The position numbers and the translations under genes are program-made. DNA of 64,000 nucleotides from Clytia hemisphaerica. Lineage: Eukaryota; Cnidaria; Hydrozoa; Leptothecata; Clytiidae. Of the stretch, positions 27,001 to 39,000 are shown one piece after another. The notes beneath the pieces are model-generated. The model was not told where the DNA came from, did not search any database, and was given only the letters and a program-made list of their open reading frames with translations. Each line of letters starts with the position of its first letter. Position 1 is the stretch's first letter. The DNA is taken from NCBI GenBank assembly GCA_902728285.1, contig CACVBU010000821.1, forward strand, positions 1,413,450 through 1,477,449, given 5' to 3'.

Positions 27001-30000
27001 GAAAATTTCAAAAACATTAAGAACAGCCCAGCCTGAGTCAAATTTATTGGTTCTTATAAAAAACATGAAAGTTCTTGATCTATTTTCTCCATTTCTTTTA
27101 GAAGACAAAAAAATGTTAAAAATCATTTTTATTCTTGGGTATATCTCTTTTGGATCACGAGTTTTGGGTAGTTGCCGTTGTAAATTTCCACCGTGGAAAG
27201 ATGGTTTCTCATGGTCTGAAAATGGCCCTATCGCTGATATGACGTGTATCGAGATTACTGAGCCGAACGATCATGATTGGAATAATAATTACTTTTGTCA
27301 ACAGAAAGCAAACTTTAAGGAGATTGGAATGCAATGGAGCAGTGCAGGTGAGTTATCCTTTTTTTGTGAGATAGTTTCCTGGGTATCTATCTTCTTTTAT
27401 TGATTTTTCTGGTTTACCACGTGGTATTCATCGGTAAACCAAAAAATATATGCAATCTGATTGGTTAAAAAGAATACAATATATCTTGTATTTTTAAATT
27501 GACGAAAACATGTTGTTGCATTGTAGCGGTAGCAGCAATCTAACATCACTTTGCTACAGAAGTGCCCTGTGCTTTTTTCCTTTTTCTCATATTGAACTCG
27601 CAACTGTCCGATAGCTATTACATACAGTAGAGTCTTTCTTACCTTACCATTTTTTTCACTATTTAACATACAGTAGAGTCTCTTTAATTCGAACCTCTAT
27701 AACTCGAATGTCTCCTTTACTCGAGCAAGCTTTATTGTCTCTTTTAAAAAACTTTCCCGTAACTCGAACAAATTTGTGCTCCCCGAATGGGCTCGAGTTA
27801 TGTAGACCCCACTATACTTTGTTCATATAAATAATTGCTTGTAGATAAAAATTCAATGAACCTGGGTAAAAGCAAACCATTAGGAAGATCAAGCGATAAA
27901 TAGCCGAAATATAGAACATTTACAGAATTTTACAGTTTGGATATCCAGGTTTGTGACATAAGACAGGCGGAGTTTCCCGAATAAGCCGAATAAGGAAAAT
28001 TAGATCACTTTTGAGTATACGCCAAAAAAAGGTCCGTTGTGATAATGTTGACCGGTAAATTGTTGAAAATTTCATTGAAGTTCCGATACTGTTTCGGAAG
28101 TTTTGGACGAATAGCAAAAAAATGGATAACTTCTTCTTCTCCTTCTTAAATATACGAGTAAGCGGTCACAAAATTAACGCCGCTTTTTACGCCGGCCGGT
28201 GGCCTAAAAACGCCACCAAGCCGCCAATGACGGCTATTAAGAAGGGCGATGAGTGTTATGCAGTGAGGCTTTAATGGCCAAAAGAAGTTAAAAACAAATG
28301 AGTAACATTTGAAATTTCACCAACTTTCTTATAAGAAAATGAAAAAAAATAATGAGATAATAAGAACATTTTAAAAGAACATTTCTAGATCAAAAATTCA
28401 AAAGTCAAGAACATCCGAATGGTTTCAAAAACCTTTGATGTTCATATAATAATTAATCATAAAAATGTACTTTAAAATTTTGATTTCCAATTTTCACATT
28501 CAGGTCCCATACCTAGTATGCGGTGCATAAGAATTATCGAGAATGATGATACGGATGGTTGGGATGATAACTTCCTTTGTGTACCCCACGAAAGTCCGTT
28601 ACCTCTTTGAATGGTCAATGGAAGACCCAATCGTTGGCAAAGATTGTATCCAGTGGACGGATGCTGACCAGCCAAATAATGATGGTTGGGATGACAATTA
28701 TTTGTGTGCCACTGTATTTGATAAGTGTGAATTCAAGAAACAATCGAGCGATGATGTAGAGGCAAATTGCCCTCCACCACCACCACCATGAGATTCGATG
28801 CAACCAACAATTTAAATTTTTTTTTTATAAAAACGTTAAAAACTTTTGAATCAGTTGAATGTTCCTAAATTTATAGTTTTAATTAAGCATGAATATAACA
28901 TTCAAGGTGTTCTTATCTTCAGCATTTTATAAGCTTTATGGTTTAACTTTAAAGTAGTTTCGCACTCGGCAATCGTTTATGCGTGAAACTGGCAGTAGTG
29001 TGGTTTATTTTTTTAATAACAAGGTTATGAAGTCTATTCATTTCCGTTTACATATTTTGTTGGTATAGAGCACTATATGGGCTCTGCTCAACGCAGAAGA
29101 ACTTGCTTATTTCACTATTGCGTAATTTAATTTAATTTTGACTATATGGTATGGCATTAATTATCATCAATTTAAAACAGAAAAAAAAACATATTGTTAT
29201 CAAAATTATGTTTCGTATTCTTTAAGTTTTAATATGACCTTTTCCCCCATGTATTAAGACTTTATTTAATGGATTCAACAACCAGATCTTAATACTTGGT
29301 CAGCCCTCGCTACCCTTCAAACCCCTTCCAAATTTTTTTTCCGTAGGTCGTCCATAAGGCTTTTCGGCTATCTTGCAATAGATACAGTACTGAAACTGAC
29401 GGATATTTATATTCCATGTGTTGGATATTACTTTGACGTCTTTTGCAAATAAACTTCTTTGTCGACATTTGCAAACATAACACGAACCATTAACATGTAA
29501 CATTTTATAACATACATTACAGACATTACAGACATTATAGACAAAATAGACATACTGGCAGTCCAAGTAGTCGAGGTATTTGAACTAAATATACACATAC
29601 GACACACTGGTCTGGGTAGTCCAAGTAGTCGAGGTATTTGAAACATATATATACACGTACGACACACTGGTCTGGGTAGTCCAGGTAGTCGAGGTATCTG
29701 AAACATATATATACACGTACGACACACTGGTCTGGGTAGTCCAGGTAGTCCAGGTATTTGAAACATATATATACATGGCCCAATACGACGCACACTGGTC
29801 TGGGTAGTCCAAGTAGTCGAGGTATTTGAATATACACATACGACACATTGGCCTGGGTAGTCCAAGTAGTCGAGGTATTTGAAACATATATATATATACA
29901 CATACGACACACTGGTCTGGGTAGTCCAAGTATTCGAGGTATTTGAAACATATATACACATGGCCACATACGACACACTGGTCTGGGTAGTCCACATGGC

Positions 30001-33000
30001 CCCATACGACACACTGGTCTGGGTAGTCCAAGTAGTCGAGGTATTTGAAACATATATATACATGGCCCAATACGACGCACTGGTCTGGGTAGTCCAGGTA
30101 GACGAGGTATTTGAAACATATATACACATACGACACATTGGTCTGGGTAGTCCAAGTAGTCCAGGTATTTGAAACATATATACACATGGCCCCATACGAC
30201 ACACTGGCCTGGGTAGTCCAAGTAGTCGAGGTATTTGAAACATATATATACATGGCCCAATACGACGCACTGGTCTGGGTAGTCCAGGTAGACGAGGTAT
30301 TTGAGACATATATACACGTACGACACACTGGTCTGGGTAGTCCAAGTAGTCCAGGTATTTGAAACATATATACACATGGCCCCATACGACACACTGGTCT
30401 GGGTAGTCCAAGTAGTCGAGGTATTTGAAACATATATATACATGGCCCAATACGACGCACTGGTCTGGGTAGTCCAGGTAGACGAGGTATTTGAAACATA
30501 TATACACATACGACACATTGGTATGGGTAGTCCAAGTAGTCGAGGTATTTGAAACATATATATACATATACGACACACTGGTCTGGGTAGTCCAAGTAGT
30601 CGAGGTATTTGAGACATATATACACATACGACACACTGGCCTGGGTAGTCCAAGTAGTCGAGGTATTTGAAACATATATATACACATACGACACACTGGC
30701 CTGGGTAGTCCAAGTAGTCCAGGTATTTGAAACATATATATACATGGCCCAATACGACGTACACTGGTCTGGGTAGTCCAAGTAGTCGAGGTATTTGAAA
30801 CATATATATATATACACATATTAGCGAGTCAGGAAAATCTTGATTTTTTTTGGATTTATTTTAGCGAATCACGATTTCAAAAAATTTCGCGTGGATTAAT
30901 TTTAGCGAATACTCGTATTACATTATTGATTGCTCTCGTTTTCTAGCATTTCTTTGCACTAAAACCCTTCCTATTGATAAAAATGTGTCAAGGCAATATA
31001 ACCAGAAATTTCGCGTGGATAAATTTTAGCGATCTGGCGATTCGGCGTGTTTTAGCGAGATTTATTTTAGCGAAAATAGGGAAAACTCGCTAAAACGCTA
31101 AAATTAAGTCTCGCTAAAATTTCTACGATTAAAGCATATTGCTTTAAAATTACTTTGTAAATTTTACATACCATCCATTGTACAAGTTTCTTTTGTTTTC
31201 TTTTGCTGGCTTTTTTTGAAATTTTATTGAAAGTTATCTGTAAGGGATAAATTTAGTTGAAGCAATGGCATTTTCTGAAAGCTATTGCAAGAGAGACCGG
31301 CTTCTGAGGTTAATAATCCATTTATAGCCCTGCAAAAATAAAGTAATAAAAGTAATTGACATTTTAATGATGTCAATTTCATAACTGGTCACTATGGAGA
31401 AATATTGGCCGGCCACGTAACATTAATCATTCAATCAGTTTTCTTAAAAATGATTGACAGTTGCATTGCAGGGCTATAATCAAGATAATTGACCGAATTT
31501 TGACCAAAAATTAGTTCACTCATTTTGGCAAACAGTAAAACAAATAGGTTTCAGGGTCGTATTGCATAGAATTTTTGGCTTTGTTTTAAATTTAATTTTA
31601 TTTAGGGTATTTTTCTTTTTAATTTTTAAAGCTTGTAGTACTAATTTCAATTTTTTATAAATGAAATTAAGTCGAATTCATTATAAATGTATCTTTGTCT
31701 GTTTCCTAGTTATTTTTGTGCTATTAGTTACATGCTTTAAGCTTTACACGTAGGTCGTACATTGAGGGAAATCTCGCCTATAATTCATTTCAAATTCAAA
31801 AGTTTTTTCTTCCCCGACAGGTTTGTCCTGTTCTTCTTCTTCCTTCTGTTGTTCTCTTCATAAAGTTATGGAAAACTTTCCCCACCTGCAGAACATTCAT
31901 TAGTCGTATTAATTTATTGCGGTACTTATTTTCGTGAATGAAGAATGAACTGTGCTTTCCGATACTTTTTTGCAAATCATGAAAAATGTAAAAACAATAT
32001 CAGGGTGAAAATTGACTAAATTTTAAAATTATTGAAAGGATGAGTTTCGTATAAAAATAATTTTTTTAAACTGAAATTCGAATTGGGAAAAGAATTAAAG
32101 TAAAGTTACCCCATCTAAAATACCTCGTCTACTTCGACTACCCAGTCCAGTGTGTCGTATGTGTATATATATATATGTTTCAAATACCTCGACTACTTGG
32201 ACTACCCTCGTATGGGGCCATGTGTATATATGTTTCAAATACCTCGACTACTTGGACTACCCAGACCAGTGTGTCGTATGGGGCCATGTGTATATATGTT
32301 TCAAATACCTCGACTACTTGGACTACCCAGACCAGTGTGTCGTATGGGGCCATGTGTATATATGTTTCAAATACCTCGACTACTTGAACTACCCAGACCA
32401 GTGTGTTGTATGTGTATACATATACCTCGACTACTTGAACTACCCAGACCAGTGTGTCGTATGTGTATATATATGTTTCAAATACCTGGACTACCTGGAC
32501 TACCCAGGCCAGTGTGTCGTATGGGGCCATGTGTATATATATGTTTCAAATACCTCGACTACTTGGACTACCCAGGCCAGTGTGTCGTATGTGTATATAT
32601 ATGTTTCAAATACCTCGACTACTTGGACTACCCAGACCAGTGTGTCGTATGGGGCCATGTGTACATATGTTTCAACAAATACCTCGACTACCTGGACTAC
32701 CCAGACCAGTGTGTCGTATGTGTACCAGACCAGTGTGTCGTATGTGTATATATATGTTTCAAATACCTGGACTACCTGGACTACCTGGACTACCCAGGCC
32801 AGTGTGTCGTATGGGGCCATGTGTATATATATGTTTCAAATACCTCGACTACCTGAACTACCCAGACCAGTGTGTCGTATGTGTATATATATGTTTCAAA
32901 TACCTCGACTACTTGGACTACCCAGACCAGTGTGTCGTATGGGGCCATGTGTACATATGTTTCAACAAATACCTCGACTACCTGGACTACCCAGACCAGT

Positions 33001-36000
33001 GTGTCGTATGTGTATATATATATGTTTCAACAAATACCTCGTCTACCTGGACTACCCAGACCAGTGTGTCGTATGTGTATATATATGTTTCAAATACCTC
33101 GACTACTTGGACTACCCAGACCAGTGTGTCGTATGTGTATATATATATGTTTCAACAAATACCTCGTCTACCTGGACTACCCAGACCAGTGTGTCTAATG
33201 TGTATATATATGTTTCAAATACCTCGACTACTTGGACTACCCAGACCAGTGTGTCGTATGTGTATATATATGTTTCAACAAATACCTCGTCTACCTGGAC
33301 TACCCAGACCAGTGTGTCGTATGTGTATATATATGTTTCAAATACCTGGACTACTTGAACTACCCAGACCAGTGTGTCGTACGTGTATATATATGTTTCA
33401 AATACCTGGACTACTTGGACTACCCAGACCAGTGTGTCGTATGTGTATATATATATGTTTCAGATACCTCGACAGTCAGGTATGTAGAGACTTTTTCTCT
33501 CCTTATCTTCTACCCCCGCTCTCCCCTTGTCTGTGTCTCTAGGCCTTATGTTTATCCTCAGTTATTGCAGCTAATTCTCTACATACACCAACCAGACCAG
33601 AGTATCCCTCTCTTATACTTTGTTTTGATTTTTTGAGGTCTATTGTTGGTTTTTGAGATTTTACTCCTGGGTTTTTACTACCTTTTGTTTTGATTTTGAT
33701 TTTGATTTCTATCGAGGTTTTACTCCCATACAGGTCAGGGAATCACAGTTTCTTTGTTAAGTGACACATATCAGCGGGCTTATCCTAGGTGATTCCCTTT
33801 TTATTCTATACGGGTAAGCGAGATGACCTGGCTTTCCCTAGGGCATATCATAATTCCACACGGATAGGCCCTGTAGCGGATCTATGAGCCCGCCCCCGGG
33901 GAAGCGAAGTCACTCCAACTCGTTTGTCAGTTAGTCTATAAAAAAAAAGTCGACTCGACTACTTGGACTACCCAGGGCCAGTGTGTCTAATGTGTATATA
34001 TATGTTTCAAATACCTGGACTACCTGGACTACCCAGACCAGTGTGTCGTATGTGTATATATATGTTTCAAATACCTCGTCTACCTGGACTACCCAGACCA
34101 GTGTGTCGTATGTGTATATTTAGTTCAAATACCTCGACTACTTGGACTGCCAGTATGTCTATTTTGTCTATAATGTCTGTAATGTCTGTAATGTATGTTA
34201 TAAAATGTTACATGTTAATGGTTCGTGTTATGTTTGCAAATGTCGACAAAGACGTTTATTTGCAAAAGACGTCAAAGTAATATCCGACACATGGAATATA
34301 AATATCCGTCAGTTTCAGTACTGTATATATTGCAAGATAGCCGACTTTTCATTCTAAATCCGATTCTTCTACGTTTTCGATAAAACGATCTCGAACGGGT
34401 TTCCACAACCGAACAACGCGAATGGCTAGCCCTAAATAAGTATTAGTTATTACTCCGATCGGAATACACGTGTGATTTCCTATTCCGTTTTCATCGTAGT
34501 AAGACAGAAAAAATATTCTCAGTTTAAAAAAAAGTACCCACAATGCCTCGTTTTTTAAAATGCTTCGTGAATGAGGCGGAAAAACGAAAGTGGAATGTTT
34601 TGAAACTTTCAGCGTCCAAATTTCTGCAAAGTGATCCTTTTCTGTTTATTTTCACTCACATCTTAGCTTTAATTACTCTTTTATAGATCAATTTTAAAAC
34701 TTATTTTAGCAAGAAGACACAGTTGCACCAGTTGTGTAATCGTTTCGTGTTGTATTAAGGAAGGTTACATAGAACATCTCTATATCAAAGCTTTCATATA
34801 AGATACCATTTTAAGCTTTGAAACTTTATTTATGGCACTCTGAGCTTAACAAAACTGTTTTTAGATTAAAGTGCTACTGTTTGATCGCCATCTATCTTTG
34901 AAGGGCATAGGAAATCATATAAGAGCTAAAATATGACAAAATCATTCATATTCCTTTTCTTGCAAAGTTTCGTATTGCTTCACAACAGAGTCTATTTTGG
35001 TTTGTTTATATTTCACCACAACTGATAAAACAGCGTCGATTTGATACTCCGAGACTTTTTATGATATTACCAGATGTTAATAGATGATAAGTTCAGCAAA
35101 ATTCCGGACTAACTTTTCGCAATTTCAGTGACTTTCTAGTATGGGTAAGTTTCAAGGTGTAAAAGATCATTTAAGAGCAAAACAACACATGCCATTTCTC
35201 TACCGGTATTCCCTATCTTGAGAAAACACGTATCACTAGCATTTCGGGTTGACCTTCCAGCACAGCTGGTTTATTCAGATACAAATGGAGTTATAGTTCT
35301 TTCTCAATACACCTTAGTGGCGCAGTCAGGTTTTGAGGAGACTGGTAACAAAAATACATTCTTTGCCACGGAAAGTCATGTGACATCTTTTTCAACCAAT
35401 AAGATTTAACAATTTCGAGGGTAAAACAAATACTATGGTTTAACTCACTAAAAGATTATGTTTACTAAAAACACATAATTGATCTTTAGTAAGTGTTCTG
35501 TTGTACCCCAGTTTTGACATCATGCCGTGGCGAAGAATGGAAAAGTCTTTTCGACGATGGAAAACGCGACCACGGCTTTTCCTCGACACCGTTCTACATG
35601 GCGAGTTTCTAACCAAAGACTGGGAAATTTCATTCGAAAAAGTCGCAAAGTGGAATAGACGTTACTACTAAAAAGCCGTGACTAATAAAGGTTACGTTCT
35701 ACAGAGTGACAAACAAATCGCGTGTTGGGATAGAGAGGCTACGATAAAACGTACGAGGGGGAGTGTAGGAGTTCTTTTGTGAAAAAATGTGAGATACCCT
35801 TACATTGAACAGATGAAGTATCGTCAATTTAGTTGAAATAATCGAATGCTGAAAACAGTTTTCACTCCACTCCAAAGAGACTCAGAGAGATGTCTCTCAT
35901 AATATGGAAAAGAGTTTTGGCGGGTAGTTACTTGTGTTTTAGACGAGGCCTAAACAGTTTCATTGTAAATTAATTACTAGTCCCCGGAAAAACCGTAAAA

Positions 36001-39000
36001 GTTTGAGGGATGTATACTCTTTTCTCAATTTACCAAAAGGTAAAAAGATAAATTTAATGTATTGCTTTCCTTGGATATGTTCTTGTACCAACAAATGATA
36101 CTTAATCTTGAATATGTTCAAATGATTCATCTTGCGCACTGTTTGCCGGTGTCACACAAAAATTTGACTCCCCTAAATAATGACTCCCCAGTCATAATAA
36201 ACTAGTAAATAGTGACTCCCCACCTCAAAATAAACTAGTAAATGAAGACTCCCTAGAGTTGCTATTTCCTAGGAAATCTTGACCCCCTTTGGTTTAAAAT
36301 GACTCCCCTCTATTATCTATTATCTATTATCCACCTTAAGGTGGAGTCCTGGAAATTCGCCTTTTTTTGACTTAGAATGCTTTTAACAAGCTTTTTCTGC
36401 TTTTGCTTTTGAGAACTTCATCTCCACTAGAATCAATAAATGATCCCATTACTAGGTGATTTCTGTTTCAAAATGTATCTGAGATAAAAACTCTGTTGTG
36501 CAGGTGTGGTGGTTATCATTTTTCTTGCCTGGAGGGTGCCAATTTTCTTCATTAGGAAACTTTTGCCTGCTTACCTAGATTTATCTAATGAGGTGGGGTT
36601 TGTTGTACTTTTGGACAATTGAATTGACTGAATTGACAACGCACGTCAAAATAGTCCTCATTTACTTTCATTTGATGTTATATCACAGTGGCCCTTCGTG
36701 GAAACAATTCTCCAGCCGCCTAAAGCTTTTGAATTTTTCGGAGCGTGCCACTTAAAACATATGTTATTATTATTATATGTATTGAGAAGACACCCTGCCA
36801 CAGATTTTTGCAAACAGCCAACTACAGTTCGGTCAACGCCCGGGGGGGGGGGTGTGGTGTACTTAGGCAAGTGAAGGGTACGGGTATGTGCCGCCCTTAA
36901 GGGTGCCTTTTTTAGACCTTCAAAATCCTGCTAAGGGTCGTAAAAATCACCAAATTTAATTTCAGTCCCCCTAAGGGTTGTAAAAACAGCGAAACCCAAT
37001 TTCTTGACCTTGAAAAGCCTAAATTCGAAACATTCGATCGAACAGCACTTCAATGACTTCAGTTCTTTGGGGGGGGGGGGGTCATGATAAACTAGTTTAT
37101 CTTGACTCCCTCGGCTTTTTTTACGGGGAGTCATTATTTACTAAGGGAGTCAATATTTCCTAGGAAATTCCTACTCTAGGGGAGTCATTATTTCCTAGTT
37201 TATTTTAACTGGGGGGGGGGGGGGGTCAGCATTTACAGGGAGTTAAAATAATCCGCTACACCGGTATGTTTCGATGTTCACCGGAACAAAATAGGACCCA
37301 TGACATCTTTAGCTACTTTCCATACTTTTGACAAGGGCAATGTTATTTCCATTGGATAAAGTAACAAAAATCAAAATTAAGGCAAAAACAAAACACGTAC
37401 AAATGAAAGTAAATCCAGTTAACTTTCAGAATTTTCGACACGGAAAAACAAAACAAGGGGAACTTACTTTTCGATGTCTTTGAGGTTAGGTACTGTAACA
37501 TCAACGATTAAGCCTTGAACATCAGTGGATAGTTCAAAGACTACTGGATCCAACATATCTTCAACAAGACATGCTATGTATGTATCCAATTCTCCCTGAA
37601 GAATAAAATATAGACGTTTGTAGAGAGGGAGAATTTCATTTGTACTTTGATAAGTAGACATAAGTAAGACTAAGGTATAATTTATGTCTATATTTCATAA
37701 AACAAAAACCCATAAAGGTCGTTGTCCACTTAGCTTTTTTTTGGTCGCCACGCAACGCACACGGCCCGATTATTGCATATATTAAATAAATTAAGCCTTC
37801 AAGGCTTGTCGCAATGAACGGCGTGAGCTTTTTTGAAAGTTGAAAAAATTCAACTTTGTGCGCAATTGTACGTCTCTTCTATTTTTTTTTTCTGAAGTAG
37901 CCAATCAGCGAGAAGGTAGACAACGACTTTAACTGAGAATTTCACATTATATGAATAATCACTAGATGGGAAAGACAAAGATTTCTAAGCAGCATATTTT
38001 CCGCACACAGTCAACGCACACGCTATATTTCAATGCAGACCAGTTTGAGGAGGGGGGGGGGGGGGGGGGGGTTTAAAAGATCAGTATACAATTTGGGTCA
38101 GAATCATGGCGTTCTATAGATTTAGAGCATATATTGAGAATTTTGGTTATTTCCTCGTTTTTAGAAATTGAAAGTTCGGGAAAGAAAGTTGCTTTTGGGC
38201 TATTTGTTAAATGTAATCGAACATTTCATTTTGGGAGGGATTCATAGACTTATTCTGAGCCTTATTGGACCTTTCTTGAACTTTCAGATCCTCAGATCCT
38301 AAGGTCCCAAGTCTTAACTCTAACGTTAAAACTCAAATAATCGAATTGTTAAAAATCTATCCTTCCAACCTAAGTTAGAGCGCTTCCAAATCGTTTGTGG
38401 CTATAAGATTTCATGGGATTTCCCTTTTTCTCAAATATGATTGTAGGTTATCAGCCTTATGGTAAGGGAAATTATCTTAAGGACTCACCATTTTTCTGTA
38501 GGTTAAGAATAATTTGGTGGTCAACTTTTGATGAGCTTCTAAAGTAAACTCTTCGACTTCGTAAGCAATTTCCACATTTTCTGAAGAACACTGAAAAATA
38601 TTAAAGTAATGAAAATTAACAGCTATAAAACATTTTCCATATTTGTTTCTCATGAAGCCTGTTTCAAAGAATAGACTTTTTCATAAATTACGTCACGAAC
38701 ATCACTTGCCTCGTATTCAAAAAATTACCATGGTGATTATGTCCCATGAGACATGGAATGATTATTTTATGAATAGTAATAAAATCCGCTGTGAGTTAAT
38801 CACCATGACAATAATTTCAAAACGAAGCAAGTAATTTTCGTAACGTAATTAATGAAAAGGTCTATTGGCAGTCTTTACAATTTTTTGAGCAACGTGTCAA
38901 CGATTTTCACTGCAAACAATATTTTTTTACAACAGACTTGAATTATCAGTCTTATCTCTGCCTTGCATACTTTCGGAGAAGAATTAAATGGATTAGTCAA

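Larger units (their letters stand above)
29364..34344. mobile_element. Foldback-like element B with tandem-repeat arms
   Basis: A long inverted repeat: left arm 29364 to about 30827, right arm about 32117-34344, loop of about 1.3 kb. The outer 180-200 bases of each arm are unique and nearly identical in inverted orientation (ends TCGGCTATCTTGCAATA). The inner parts are about 20 copies each of 60 and 66 base units built on TACCTCGACTACTTGGACTA and CCAGTGTGTCGTATG. A CTTT direct repeat at the ends is a possible target duplication. Unit lengths divisible by three and stop-free leave all frames open, with no sign of coding. Arm plan and loop resemble foldback transposons. Confidence 0.8.
8963..37467 (-). 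other. 28.5 kb DLEC1-like intron hosting a gene cluster
   Basis: It lies between exons 37468-37595 and 8793-8962, which join in phase (AA + C gives Asn). It hosts four plus-strand secreted-protein genes or pseudogenes, two foldback-like elements, a SINE and many MITEs. Confidence 0.75.

Noticed and set aside
29428-30819. Open frames of more than 400 codons on the minus strand, in all three frames
   Set aside because: They follow from stop-free 60 and 66 base tandem units. No frame is favoured, no start context or conserved domain is seen, and the mirrored arm shows the same.
29548-30827. Regular repeats resembling a CRISPR array
   Set aside because: Units are contiguous 60/66-mers without unique spacers, in a eukaryotic genome.
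32150-33636. Long plus-strand open frames in the second array
   Set aside because: Same tandem-unit artefact in the inverted arm.
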